Positions 1 through 8,060 of a stretch of DNA of 20,928 bases are shown here, piece after piece; the stretch's first letter is position 1; each line of letters starts with the position of its first letter. Below the pieces are notes generated by a model that was not told the DNA's origin, searched no databases, and saw only the letters and a list, made by a program, of their open reading frames with translations. The stretch is from the NCBI RefSeq assembly GCF_001442535.1, contig NZ_CP013141.1:5541970-5562897 (forward strand), read 5' to 3'. The position numbers and the translations under genes were made by a program. The DNA comes from Lysobacter antibioticus. GTDB taxonomy: Bacteria; Pseudomonadota; Gammaproteobacteria; Xanthomonadales; Xanthomonadaceae.

Positions 1-1272
1 CACGCGCAGGAGGCCGCCGCCGCGGCCGCGCCCGTGGTCGACAAGGGCGATGTCGCCTGGATGCTGACCTCGACCCTGTTGGTGCTGCTGATGACCGTAC
101 CGGGCCTGGCCCTGTTCTACGGCGGCCTGGTGCGTTCCAAGAACGTGCTGTCGGTGCTGATGCAGGTATTGGCGGTGTTCTCGCTGATCGTGCTGCTGTG
201 GGTGACCTACGGTTACTCGCTCGCCTTCGGCGGCGGCAACGCCTTCATCGGCACCTTCGACAAGCTGTTCCTCAAGGGCGTCGACAAGGCCTCGTTGGCG
301 GCCACCTTCACTGCCGGCGTGTCCCTGCCGGAGTACGTCTTCATCGCCTTCCAGTCGACCTTCGCCGGCATCACCGGCGCGCTGATCGTCGGCGCCTTCG
401 CCGAGCGCATCAAGTTCTCGGCGGTGCTGTTGTTCTCGGCGATCTGGTTCACCTTCGCCTATCTGCCGATCGCGCACATGGTCTGGTACGGGCCCGACGG
501 TTATCTGTTCGCGAAGGGCGCGATCGACTTCGCCGGCGGCACGGTGGTGCACATCAACGCCGGTATCGCCGGCCTGGTCGGCGCCTACTTCGTCGGCAAG
601 CGCGTAGGCTACGGGCGCGAGGCGATCAAGCCGCACAACGTCACCTTCACCATGATCGGCGCGTCGCTGCTGTGGGTGGGCTGGTTCGGCTTCAATGCCG
701 GTTCCAACCTCGAAGCCACCGCCGGAGCGGCGCTGGCCTTCCTCAACACCTTGCTGGCGACGGCCGCGGCGGCGCTGGCCTGGAGCCTGGTCGAGAAGGT
801 GATCAAGGGCAAGCCGTCGATGCTCGGCGGGGCTTCGGGCGTGGTCGCCGGCCTGGTCGCGATCACCCCGGCCTGCGGCACGGTCGGCCCGTTCGGCGCG
901 ATCGCGATCGGCGCGATCGCCGGCGCGGTGTGCGTGTGGGGCGTGCATGGCCTCAAGCGCCTGTTGCGCGCCGACGACGCGCTCGATGTGTTCGGCGTGC
1001 ACGGCCTGGGCGGCATCATCGGCGCTTTGCTGACCGGCGTGTTCAGTTCGCCCGCGCTCGGCGGCTTCGGCCTCGGCGCCGGCAACGAGACCATCGCCCA
1101 GCAGGTCGGCGTGCAGGCCTTGAGCGTCGGCATCACGGTGGTCTGGTCGGGCGTGGTCTCGGTGATCGCCTTCGCGATCGTCAAGCTGCTGGTGGGCTTG
1201 CGCGTGCCGGAGGAATCCGAACGCGAAGGCCTCGACATCACCACTCATGGCGAGTCGGCTTACGAGAGCTGA
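1..1272 (+). CDS. amt: Ammonium transporter (Amt/MEP/Rh family), 5' end outside window
   Basis: This is an inner-membrane ammonium channel. The frame is open from base 1 and the first visible residues (HAQEAAAAAAP) look like the end of a cleaved signal peptide and the start of the mature N-terminus, so the true start lies upstream; the GTG at 34 is internal. About 420 residues are visible, forming a string of hydrophobic helices as expected for the 11-TM Amt fold. Family hallmarks are present: LFYGGLVRSKN in TM1, the twin pore histidines (His at 550-552 in GGTVVHINAG and His at 1000-1002 in FGVHGLGG), and the WFGFNAGS pore segment. The family is normally controlled by GlnK, often encoded next door, but no glnK is visible downstream; it could lie upstream of the window. 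The substrate is assigned from the family. Confidence 0.95.
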   Translation, partial: HAQEAAAAAAPVVDKGDVAWMLTSTLLVLLMTVPGLALFYGGLVRSKNVLSVLMQVLAVFSLIVLLWVTYGYSLAFGGGNAFIGTFDKLFLKGVDKASLAATFTAGVSLPEYVFIAFQSTFAGITGALIVGAFAERIKFSAVLLFSAIWFTFAYLPIAHMVWYGPDGYLFAKGAIDFAGGTVVHINAGIAGLVGAYFVGKRVGYGREAIKPHNVTFTMIGASLLWVGWFGFNAGSNLEATAGAALAFLNTLLATAAAALAWSLVEKVIKGKPSMLGGASGVVAGLVAITPACGTVGPFGAIAIGAIAGAVCVWGVHGLKRLLRADDALDVFGVHGLGGIIGALLTGVFSSPALGGFGLGAGNETIAQQVGVQALSVGITVVWSGVVSVIAFAIVKLLVGLRVPEESEREGLDITTHGESAYES

Positions 1273-1295
1273 GTGGGGGTAGGGGAGCGAGTAAA

Positions 1296-1338
1296 TAGGA
1301 ACTAGGAGCTAGGAACTAGTTAGGAGCTAGGAACTAGT
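1296..1338. repeat. TAGGARC short-period tandem repeat
   Basis: Two perfect adjacent 18-bp units, TAGGAGCTAGGAACTAGT (1303-1320 and 1321-1338), are preceded by a partial unit. The underlying period is the heptamer TAGGARC. It starts 23 bp after the amt stop codon. Similar low-complexity heptamer strings occur between genes in Xanthomonadaceae; no coding role is seen. Confidence 0.8.
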
Positions 1339-1468
1339 AATGAGTGGGGTCTGCGGGTTGTTCGTCGCCTCGGTGGGGCGTGCTCTATAGCCGCGGCCCG
1401 CGGTTACTGCCAGACACTGAACCAGTTTCTCGTTCCCCTCCTCTCGCTCCTGCTGTCAGACGCCGCAC

Positions 1469-1508
1469 AACCCCTCTCCCGTTCACGGGAGAGGGGTTGG
1501 GGTGAGGG
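1469..1508 (+). repeat. Palindromic REP-like element, family 1, copy 1
   Basis: A perfect 13-bp stem (1469-1481 with 1486-1498) closes a TTCA loop and is followed by a GGGGTGAGGG tail. A near-identical element lies at 13653-13691, differing at one loop base over 39 nt, so this is a dispersed repeat and not a gene-specific structure. It sits in the amt-araC spacer and could act as a transcript-end stabiliser, but no T-tract follows. Confidence 0.8.
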
Positions 1509-1555
1509 CAGGGTGTGCAGAGAGTTTCCGATCCAGAGGGGCGGCGCGGACACAG

Positions 1556-1591
1556 CGCCCTCACCTAGGCCTCTCCCGCAAGCGGGAGAGG
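1556..1591 (-). repeat. Palindromic REP-like element, family 1, inverted diverged copy
   Basis: The 10-bp perfect stem CCTCTCCCGC / GCGGGAGAGG (1570-1579, 1582-1591) encloses a two-base AA loop. It is preceded by CCCTCACC, the reverse complement of the tail of copy 1, so it lies in opposite orientation to 1469-1508. The two form a REP inverted pair about 60 bp apart. The open frame extending upstream of the AraC gene runs through this repeat, which argues against an early start for that gene. Confidence 0.65.
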
Positions 1592-1684
1592 GATATACGA
1601 CGCTTTACGAAGCAATCACGCCGCAGTTCGAAACGCATTTCGCGGCCATTGCCATCGCTTCCGCCCGGGACTAGCATCGGCGGC

Positions 1685-2536
1685 ATGCAGATCATTCCGC
1701 TCAGCGAAGGCGCATCGCTCTGCGCGGTCGATTACCGCTGCGGCGCCGGTCCACAGGATGCGCCCTTCGTCGAGCGCCATCGCAGCCACTGCATCTCCTA
1801 CGTGCGCCGCGGCAGCTTCGGTTATCGCGTGCGCGGCGAAGCCTACGAGCTGGTCGCCGGCAGTGTGCTGATCGGCCACGCCGGCGATGAGTTCCTGTGC
1901 ACCCACGAGCATCACGGTTGCGGCGACGAATGCCTGTCGTTCCATCTGTCGCCCGAACTCGTCGACGAACTGGGCGCGCACAGCGCTCTGTGGCGCGCCG
2001 GCGGCGTGCCGCCCTTGCCGGAACTGATGGTCTGGGGCGAGCTCGCCCAGGCCGCGGCCGAGGGACGCAGCGATCTCGGTGTCGACGAGGTCGGCCTGCT
2101 GTTGGCCCGGCGTTGCGTCGATACGGTCGACGGCTCCACTCGCAAGCGTTTGCGGCCGCGCGCAGCCGACCGCCGTCGTGCGGTCGAGGCGGCGATGTGG
2201 CTGGACACGAATGCGCATCGCGCCGTCGGCCTCGACGACGGCGCGCGCATCGCCGGGCTCAGCGCCTTCCATTTCCTGCGCCTGTTCGCCGACGCGCTCG
2301 GCGTGACTCCGCATCAGTACCTGTTGCGCGCCCGCCTGCGCCGCGCCGCCTCCATGCTGGCCGACCCGCAGCGGGCGATCACCGAAGTGGCCTACGACAG
2401 CGGCTTCGCCGATCTGTCCAATTTCAGCCGCAGCTTCCACCGCGCCGCCGGCGTCTCGCCGCGCCGCTTCCGCCAGGCCGCGCGCGGCGACCGCAAGATT
2501 TTCCAAGAACGCATCGGCCAAGGCGTCGCAAGCTGA
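1685..2536 (+). CDS. AraC/XylS-family transcriptional regulator
   Basis: This is a 283-residue DNA-binding regulator. The N-terminal ~110 residues resemble an AraC-type cupin sensor domain ([20 protein letters not shown], then a His/Cys-rich stretch [16 protein letters not shown]). The C-terminal ~100 residues carry the two helix-turn-helix motifs of the family: [25 protein letters not shown] and then [20 protein letters not shown] with the closing GVSPRRFR. The ATG at 1685 is preferred because the open frame upstream of it (to 1502) crosses a palindromic repeat and its translation is Arg-rich and unstructured. The clustered Cys/His residues (C-HEHH-C-C) could bind a metal, which is inference. 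The VOC protein follows 23 bp downstream, so the two probably form one transcript. The effector is unknown. Confidence 0.9.
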   Translation: MQIIPLSEGASLCAVDYRCGAGPQDAPFVERHRSHCISYVRRGSFGYRVRGEAYELVAGSVLIGHAGDEFLCTHEHHGCGDECLSFHLSPELVDELGAHSALWRAGGVPPLPELMVWGELAQAAAEGRSDLGVDEVGLLLARRCVDTVDGSTRKRLRPRAADRRRAVEAAMWLDTNAHRAVGLDDGARIAGLSAFHFLRLFADALGVTPHQYLLRARLRRAASMLADPQRAITEVAYDSGFADLSNFSRSFHRAAGVSPRRFRQAARGDRKIFQERIGQGVAS

Positions 2537-2559
2537 GCCCCCTACGAGGAGGTTCCGCC

Positions 2560-2919
2560 ATGTACGACCACATCGGTTTGAAGGTGCGCGATCTTGCCGC
2601 CAGCCTGAAGTTCTACCGCGCCGCATTGAAGTCGCTCGGCCACGTCGTCGGCTCCAGCGACGACAGCGGCGCCGGGCTCGGCCCGAAGGATGCGCCGGCG
2701 TTGTGGCTGTATCCCGACGCCGATGCGCGTGGCGGCGCCCACGTCGCTTTCCGCGCCGAAAGCCGCGCCGCCGTCGACGGCTTCCACCGCGAAGGCATCA
2801 AGGCCGGCGGCCGCGACAACGGCGGCGCCGGTCTGCGCGAGGATTACGGCGCGGGCTATTACGCCGCCTTCCTGCTCGACCCGGACGGCCACAACGTCGA
2901 AGCCGTCTACATGGAGTAA
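2560..2919 (+). CDS. VOC-superfamily (glyoxalase/bleomycin-resistance fold) protein
   Basis: This 119-residue cytoplasmic protein has the size of a single-domain VOC protein, built from two beta-alpha-beta-beta-beta modules. It starts MYDHIGLKVRDL and ends FLLDPDGHNVEAVY, both typical of the family. The likely divalent-metal ligands are His4, His61 and Glu114, matching the HHE pattern of glyoxalase-like enzymes. The start is well supported by GAGGAGG at 2546-2552, seven bases before ATG. It lies 23 bp after the AraC regulator and is probably its target or partner. VOC proteins include lyases, dioxygenases and drug-binding proteins, so the substrate cannot be told from sequence; the AraC-VOC pairing suggests a stress or detoxification role only as inference. 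Confidence 0.88.
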   Translation: MYDHIGLKVRDLAASLKFYRAALKSLGHVVGSSDDSGAGLGPKDAPALWLYPDADARGGAHVAFRAESRAAVDGFHREGIKAGGRDNGGAGLREDYGAGYYAAFLLDPDGHNVEAVYME

Positions 2920-3145
2920 GCCGGCGAGACGGTCATCGCCGCGCGGCGGATCGCTTGCGGCCTGATGCGGCATCGCTGATGCAGCAAGGTCGTCGACGCG
3001 TAAGTCGGGCGGCGACGCGACCGTGACCGGGCGGTCGATGCGCCGCGTCCGCGGCGCATGCGCTGCATTCCTGTCGGCGGATCGTCCGCTGCGCCTTGCC
3101 GCGCCACTCTCGGTTGTAACTTTCCAATGGCGAAAAAACCGCCAG

Positions 3146-3170
3146 GCGACGCCTTCACGCATGGCGTCGC
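3146..3170. repeat. Perfect 8-bp stem-loop
   Basis: GCGACGCC (3146-3153) pairs with GGCGTCGC (3163-3170) around a 9-nt loop. Read on the minus strand it is followed, about 6 nt later, by a run of six T, so it might serve as a weak minus-strand terminator. However, no minus-strand gene ends nearby. Confidence 0.45.
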
Positions 3171-3325
3171 AATCCGCGCGAGCTTACGCGAACCGCGTGC
3201 GCGCAAGCGACTCATTCAGCCAACGCGCGATGCCTGCGAGCGAATCCCGTATCCATCCGGCGGGTTCACGAATGCGGTGTGATGCAAATGCGTTTGCGCC
3301 TTGCGCGCGCGGCATGAGCGCCTAG

Positions 3326-3388
3326 GCTGCCTAGCGCGGACATAGCGCTGTGTCCGCTCCACGTCCGGACGCGCTCGCGCTAGGCAGC
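3326..3388 (+). promoter_or_regulatory. Structured leader / inverted repeat upstream of protease gene
   Basis: A perfect 13-bp inverted repeat (GCTGCCTAGCGCG at 3326-3338 and its complement at 3376-3388) brackets 37 bp that can fold further: GCGGACA at 3336-3342 with TGTCCGC at 3351-3357, or GTCCG with CGGAC to its right. It ends 85 bp before the protease ATG. It may be a transcribed leader structure, a binding site for a large regulator, or a dispersed repeat; the sequence alone does not decide. Confidence 0.5.
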
Positions 3389-3473
3389 AGTCCCTCCAAC
3401 CGTCGATCGCGAGAGAGAACCAGGACGGTTCCGCCGCATTGTGCGGCTTACGAAACCTCACGGGAGTTTCGCA

Positions 3474-4856
3474 ATGTCTCAGCCATCAAAGTCCAAGCTT
3501 CGCCGGCATGCGCTGGCGGTCGCCACCGTATCCATCCTTCTCGCCGCGCCGGCCTTCGCCGCCGACCGCGTCAACCTCAGCAGCCTCGATCCCGACCGGC
3601 CGGTCGCCGGCTTCGTCGTCGCCTATAAGTCGGGTGCGCCGAAAGCCCTGGATTTCCAGCGCGAACTCAGCGCCGCCATCGGCACCCTGGGACAGAAGAA
3701 CCTGACCATCAAGCACGCCGGCCCGGTCTCGACCGGCGCCGAACTGATCGAAGTCAGCCGACCGCTCGACGTGGTCGAAGCGACCACGCTGATGCAGCAG
3801 ATCGCCGCCAACCCCGATGTCGAATACGTCGAACCGAACTCGATCTTCCAGCCGATCCTGACCCCGAACGATCCCAGCTATCCCTCGCAATACGGCCTGC
3901 ACGGCGCCGCCGGCGGCATCCGCGCCAACACCGCCTGGGACAACGGCTATCAGGGCCAGGGCAAGATCATCGCGGTGATCGACACTGGCATCACCACCCA
4001 TCCCGACCTCGCCGCCAACCTCACCACGCCGACCGGCTACGACTTCATCACCAACGTCACCACCGCCAACGACGGCAGTGCCCGCGACAGCAATCCGGCC
4101 GACCCGGGCGATTGGTGCGGCACCAATCCGTCGAGCTGGCACGGCACCCATGTCACCGGCATCGCCGCTGGGGTTACCAACAACCAGGTCGGCGTGGCCG
4201 GCACCGCGTTCCGTTCCAAGGTGTTGACCGCGCGCGCGCTCGGCAAGTGCGGCGGCACCCTGGTCGATATCGCCGACGCCATCACCTGGGCATCCGGCGG
4301 CACCGTCGTCGGCGTGCCCGCGGTCGGCGCCAACAAGGCCGTGGTCATCAACCTCAGCCTCGGCGGCGGCGGCACCTGCAGTTCGACTTTCCAGAACGCG
4401 ATCAACGGCGCGGTGCAGCGCGGCGTGACCGTGGTGGTGGCGGCCGGCAACAGCAACGCCAACGCCGCCAACTTCCAACCGGCGAGCTGCCTCAACGTGA
4501 TCACCGTCGGCGCCAGCACCTCGGCTGGCGGCAAGGCCAGCTTCTCGAACTGGGGCACCACCAGCGTGGTCGACGTGGCGGCGCCGGGCGTGGGCATCTT
4601 GTCCACGCTCAACACCGGCACGACCACGCCGGGCTCGCCGAGCTACGCGAACTACAACGGCACCTCGATGGCGGCGCCGTTCGTGGCCGGCGTGGTCGCG
4701 CTGATGCAGTCCAAGCCGGCGCCGGACGAAGTGCCGGCGGTGATCGAACGCCTGATCAAGGCCACCGCGCGTCCGTTCCCGGTCCCGCCGGTGCCGCCGC
4801 AGCTGATCGGTACCGGCATCGTCAACGCCGACGCGGCGACCGACGCGATGCCGTAA
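3474..4856 (+). CDS. Secreted subtilisin-like serine protease (peptidase S8)
   Basis: This is a 460-residue exported endopeptidase precursor. Residues 1-29/30 form a signal peptide (KSKLRRH, hydrophobic core, cleavage at AFA-AD). Residues ~40-125 match the size and pattern of an inhibitor-I9-type propeptide ending NPDVEYVEPNSIF. The catalytic domain then begins near LTPNDPSYPSQYGL. The triad is Asp170 (VIDTG), His223 (HGTHVTG) and Ser398 (NGTSMAAP), with the oxyanion Asn326 in AAGNS. Four cysteines (WCGT, KCGG, TCSS, SCLN) could form two disulfides. The protein stops right after the catalytic domain, with no C-terminal P or PPC domain such as many Xanthomonadaceae homologues carry. The ATG at 3474 follows GGGAG by 8 nt; the in-frame GTG at 3441 lacks this. 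The likely role is extracellular protein degradation. Monocistronic, with its own terminator. Confidence 0.95.
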   Translation: MSQPSKSKLRRHALAVATVSILLAAPAFAADRVNLSSLDPDRPVAGFVVAYKSGAPKALDFQRELSAAIGTLGQKNLTIKHAGPVSTGAELIEVSRPLDVVEATTLMQQIAANPDVEYVEPNSIFQPILTPNDPSYPSQYGLHGAAGGIRANTAWDNGYQGQGKIIAVIDTGITTHPDLAANLTTPTGYDFITNVTTANDGSARDSNPADPGDWCGTNPSSWHGTHVTGIAAGVTNNQVGVAGTAFRSKVLTARALGKCGGTLVDIADAITWASGGTVVGVPAVGANKAVVINLSLGGGGTCSSTFQNAINGAVQRGVTVVVAAGNSNANAANFQPASCLNVITVGASTSAGGKASFSNWGTTSVVDVAAPGVGILSTLNTGTTTPGSPSYANYNGTSMAAPFVAGVVALMQSKPAPDEVPAVIERLIKATARPFPVPPVPPQLIGTGIVNADAATDAMP

Positions 4857-4884
4857 TCGCATCTCTCGTGCAAGGCAATGCCAG

Positions 4885-4908
4885 GAACCCCGGCTTAGGC
4901 CGGGGTTC
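4885..4908 (+). terminator. Rho-independent terminator after protease gene
   Basis: The 10-bp perfect stem GAACCCCGGC / GCCGGGGTTC with a TTAG loop is followed by TTCGTT. It starts 28 bp after the protease stop codon, the expected position. Confidence 0.85.
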
Positions 4909-5085
4909 TTCGTTGGCGGGCCGGGTGGGCGAAGCCGCGTGCGATAGCGGACGCGGCGCGCGCACGCGTGATGCATTGCGCAAACCCGAGCGCATGCAGG
5001 GGCGAGCAATGTGCGGCGAGCTCAATCGACATGATTGCTCGCGACCTCGACTTTGGTCGCAGGCGGCGCGGCGCGGCGCGCGCGT

Positions 5086-5099
5086 TGAAAACGCTTACG
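5086..5099. promoter_or_regulatory. LacI/CRE-like operator candidate
   Basis: TGAAAACGCTTACG matches the LacI/CcpA-family CRE pattern TGWAANCGNTNWCA at every defined position except the last. It overlaps a TTGAAA hexamer (5085-5090) that has an AATACG hexamer 17 bp downstream, a possible promoter. It lies ~250 bp upstream of the TonB receptor start. Confidence 0.4.
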
Positions 5100-5119
5100 C
5101 CTCGGTGAATACGCGTTGT

Positions 5120-5137
5120 GCGTGATCCGCATCACGC
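5120..5137. promoter_or_regulatory. CRP/Clp-like binding site candidate
   Basis: GCGTGATCCGCATCACGC is an inverted repeat with perfect 7-bp arms. It fits the CRP/FNR-family core GTGA-N6-TCAC; only the outer T/A of the TGTGA-N6-TCACA consensus are replaced, by C/G. In Xanthomonadaceae the family member Clp uses such sites. Its position upstream of a sugar-uptake receptor suits global carbon control. Confidence 0.45.
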
Positions 5138-5221
5138 TCTCCTGGGGTCGTCGTCCTGGCCTCGCCGCGGCGATCGGTTGTGCGACGCAACCATGCTGCA
5201 TCGCCGCATCCTGTCCGTAAG

Positions 5222-5251
5222 TTGACAGCGCTGTCATGGCCGCGCTACAAG
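5222..5251 (+). promoter_or_regulatory. Candidate sigma70 promoter with overlapping LacI-type operator for TonB receptor
   Basis: A perfect 14-bp palindrome, TGACAGCGCTGTCA (5223-5236), with the central CG typical of LacI-family operators, overlaps a consensus -35 hexamer TTGACA (5222-5227). A TACAAG hexamer follows 18 bp later (5246-5251) as a possible -10. Binding here would block polymerase, so repression is the natural reading. The LacI-family gene at 9909-10934 is the obvious candidate to bind. No second exact copy was seen in the window. Confidence 0.6.
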
Positions 5252-5346
5252 CTTTCCGCATTGCCGCCGGCCTGTCGGACCGGCGCGCGCTCACACCACA
5301 GACAACACGATCGGCTCGCAGCCGGCCCCGGGGAGGGGATGTCCTG

Positions 5347-8037
5347 ATGAACGTGCCTATGCACAAGCGTGTCCGCGGTTCGACCTTGAGTTTTGCGATC
5401 TTCGCCGCGCTTATGGCGAGCAATGCAGTCGCCCAGGACGCCACCGCGGACAGCGCGTCGGCACCGGCCGATGCGCAGCCCGCATCGGGCAAAGAGGCGA
5501 CCGATCTGGATTCGGTGATCGTCACCGTCGAACGCCGCGAACAAAGCCTGCAGAAGTACGCCGGCACCGCGCAGGCGCTGTCGCAGGACGATCTGCGCGG
5601 ACTGGGCATCAACAACGAACTGCGCCAGATGCAGGTCGCCGTGCCGGGTCTGAGCATCTCCAACCAGGAAGGCGCGACCGAAGTCTTCATCCGCGGCGTG
5701 GGTTCGTCCAACAACACCGAACTCGGCGACCCCGGCGCCGCGCCGCACGTCAACGGCGCCTACATTCCGCGCCCGCGCGGTCTCGGCGGCATGTTCTACG
5801 ACCTCGAACGCGTCGAGATCAACAAGGGCCCGCAAGGCACCCTGCGCGGCCGCAACGCGCTCGCCGGCACCCTCAACATCGTCACCAAGAAGCCCGAGCT
5901 CGGCGGCCAGTTCAGTGGCTACGTGCAGGGCGAGGTCGGCAACCGCGACCAGAAGGGCTACGAGACCGCGCTCAATTTCCCGCTCGGCGAATACGCCGCG
6001 CTGCGCTTCGCCGGCTATCACGTCGAGAAGAACGCCGGCTTCAAGAACGTCGGCCTGTGGCAGCACCTCGACCCGGCCGGCATCCAGGACGACAGCGCCG
6101 GGCGCCTGTCGTTCCTCTACGAACCCGACGACAAGCTGTCGGTGTTCGCGATGCTCGACGTCGGCCGCGAACTCGGCACCGGCTATCCCGGCGCCGGCCT
6201 GTTCCGTGCCGCGCAGGAAGGCTATACCTCCGAAGACATCGACATGCGCGATGTCATCTACCGCGGCGTGCAGGGCAAGGTCGACAACAAACTGTGGGGT
6301 TTCCAGGGCACGGTCCGCTACGACTTCGGCGGCGTCGCCCTCGAGTACAACGGCAGCTACCGCGACGTCGATTATTTCCAGATCAACGCCGCCGCCGACG
6401 GCAATACCTGGCCCGGGCGCGACCTGCGCGCGCGTCCGCCGGGGGAGCCGGCGACCTGGGGCGGCATCGACTACGACAACTTCGGTACCAATTATCTGCA
6501 AGCGCGTTCGCAATCGCAGACTCACGAACTGCGCTTGTCGTCCGACGACGATGCTCGCTTCCGCTGGACCACCGGCGGTTTCTATTTCCATGAGAAACAG
6601 CAGGTCGGCTTCTTCGCCCTCGCCGACAAGGGCGCGTTCTACTCGGGCACCGAGTTCACCATGCCCGATGTCGACGGTAAGTCCTGGGCCGCGTTCGGCG
6701 ACGGTACCTTCGACGTCAACGAGCGGCTGCGGGTGAAGGGCGGCGTGCGCTACACCGACGAGCGCAAGTCGCGCGACGGCATCGGCGGCAACTGGACCAT
6801 CGGCCTCGGCGGCGACGGCGGCGTGTTCCAGACTCGTCTCGGCACCGAAGGCTTCATGCCGACCCTGCTCGACCGTCCTTCGTTCGACGTGACCGGCTTG
6901 ACCAGCAACGCCGACCTCGCCCGTTTCCTGTTGCAGGGCGTGCTCCAGGCCGGTGCGCGCGACACCATGCAGCAACAGCTCGCCGGCATCGTCGACGGCA
7001 GCCGTCCGAACGGCACCTGCGTGGACCGCCCCGACACCGGCGGCAACAACGTCAACTGCCCGGCCAACGGCCAGCACAGCTTCCTCGTGCTCGGCGTGCC
7101 CTCGGCGCAGCACGGTTCCAGCGCGTTCGACTTCATCGATTGGCGCCTGGGCTTCGAGTACGACCTCAGCGACCGCAACCTGCTGTACGCGACCGTCTCC
7201 ACCGGCCACAAGGCCGGCGGTTTCAACGACAGCTTCGACGTCAACGTGATTCCGGAAACCTACAAGCCGGAGAAGCTGACCGCGTTCGAGATCGGCTCGA
7301 AGAATTCCTTCGAGTTCCTCGGCCGCACCTCGACCTTCAACGTCAGCGGCTTCTATTACGACTACGACGATCAGGTCTTCCAGGACCTCAGCGTGATCGC
7401 CTTCAACCCCGACGGCGAGGCGACCGGTTTCGCGCTGGTCAACCGCAATGTCGGCAAGTCCGAGTTGTACGGCATCGAAGCCGAGAGCCGCCTGCGCTTC
7501 GGCGGCGGTTTCACCCTCGACCTCAACGCGCTGTACCTGCAGACCGAGATCAAGGAAGGCATGGTCGCCGACGTGCGCAGCCAGGACTTCGGCAACGGCG
7601 GCATCACCTCGCAGATCGATCTCTCCGGCAACGACCTGCCGCTGTCGTCCAAGTACACCTTCAATGCGCGCCTGCAGCAGGCGATCGAGTTCTCGCGCGG
7701 CACCTTCGATTGGCAGGTGCTGGCTGCGTATCGCTCGTCGTTCTTCCTGACCCAGTACAACGACCGCGACGTGATCTTCTTGCGCGACACCGCCGGCACC
7801 GTCGATCGAATCGAGGACTCGGCCACCGCGGGCTTCCCCGACGAGCAGAAGGGCTTCACCCAGATCAACGCCGGCGCCGGTTTCACCACGCTCGACGGCG
7901 CCTGGCGGGTCGAGGTTTGGGGCAGCAACCTGACCAACAAGGACGTGTCGCAGAAGGCTCTGGTCGGTTCCGGCGTCAACACGCGCTTCCTGAACGATGC
8001 GCGCAGCTACGGCGTGCGGGTGCGCTGGAACTTCTGA
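5347..8037 (+). CDS. TonB-dependent outer-membrane receptor, probably for (oligo)saccharides
   Basis: This 896-residue outer-membrane active transporter has a signal peptide at residues 1-29 (cleavage AVA-Q). A Ser/Ala-rich linker and a TonB-box-like stretch (DSVIVTVERRE, ~55-65) follow. The plug domain spans ~60-190, with FIRGVGSSNN, VEINKGPQGTLRGRNALAGTLNIVTKKP. The rest is a long beta-barrel ending in RVRWNF, with the C-terminal Phe used for outer-membrane assembly. A Cys pair (CVDRPD...NVNCPAN) sits in a presumed extracellular loop. The ATG at 5347 follows GGGGAGGGG closely and is chosen over an upstream in-frame start that would overlap the operator. Context (SGLT symporter, LacI, GH3 glucosidase) points to oligosaccharide import, not siderophores. 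Regulation is probably by the palindrome at 5223-5236. Confidence 0.93.
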   Translation: MNVPMHKRVRGSTLSFAIFAALMASNAVAQDATADSASAPADAQPASGKEATDLDSVIVTVERREQSLQKYAGTAQALSQDDLRGLGINNELRQMQVAVPGLSISNQEGATEVFIRGVGSSNNTELGDPGAAPHVNGAYIPRPRGLGGMFYDLERVEINKGPQGTLRGRNALAGTLNIVTKKPELGGQFSGYVQGEVGNRDQKGYETALNFPLGEYAALRFAGYHVEKNAGFKNVGLWQHLDPAGIQDDSAGRLSFLYEPDDKLSVFAMLDVGRELGTGYPGAGLFRAAQEGYTSEDIDMRDVIYRGVQGKVDNKLWGFQGTVRYDFGGVALEYNGSYRDVDYFQINAAADGNTWPGRDLRARPPGEPATWGGIDYDNFGTNYLQARSQSQTHELRLSSDDDARFRWTTGGFYFHEKQQVGFFALADKGAFYSGTEFTMPDVDGKSWAAFGDGTFDVNERLRVKGGVRYTDERKSRDGIGGNWTIGLGGDGGVFQTRLGTEGFMPTLLDRPSFDVTGLTSNADLARFLLQGVLQAGARDTMQQQLAGIVDGSRPNGTCVDRPDTGGNNVNCPANGQHSFLVLGVPSAQHGSSAFDFIDWRLGFEYDLSDRNLLYATVSTGHKAGGFNDSFDVNVIPETYKPEKLTAFEIGSKNSFEFLGRTSTFNVSGFYYDYDDQVFQDLSVIAFNPDGEATGFALVNRNVGKSELYGIEAESRLRFGGGFTLDLNALYLQTEIKEGMVADVRSQDFGNGGITSQIDLSGNDLPLSSKYTFNARLQQAIEFSRGTFDWQVLAAYRSSFFLTQYNDRDVIFLRDTAGTVDRIEDSATAGFPDEQKGFTQINAGAGFTTLDGAWRVEVWGSNLTNKDVSQKALVGSGVNTRFLNDARSYGVRVRWNF

Positions 8038-8060
8038 TGGCGGTCGCACGGCGTCCCAAG

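Larger units (their letters stand above)
2920..3473. other. 554-bp intergenic region, no credible gene
   Basis: Several short frames are open here on both strands, but none has a convincing start, ribosome site or protein-like composition. The visible structure consists of an 8-bp perfect stem-loop at 3146-3170 and the large inverted repeat at 3326-3388. The right end serves as promoter and leader of the protease gene, with GGGAG at 3461-3465 before the ATG. Confidence 0.6.

Noticed and set aside
1502..1684. N-terminal extension of the AraC regulator
   Set aside because: It crosses a palindromic repeat, is Arg/Ser-rich and lies before the typical family start; ATG 1685 fits better.
3486..5009. 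Minus-strand open frame of about 500 codons opposite the protease
   Set aside because: It is the shadow of a well-supported S8 protease; the translation shows only Val/Gly/Asp/Arg-rich repeats.
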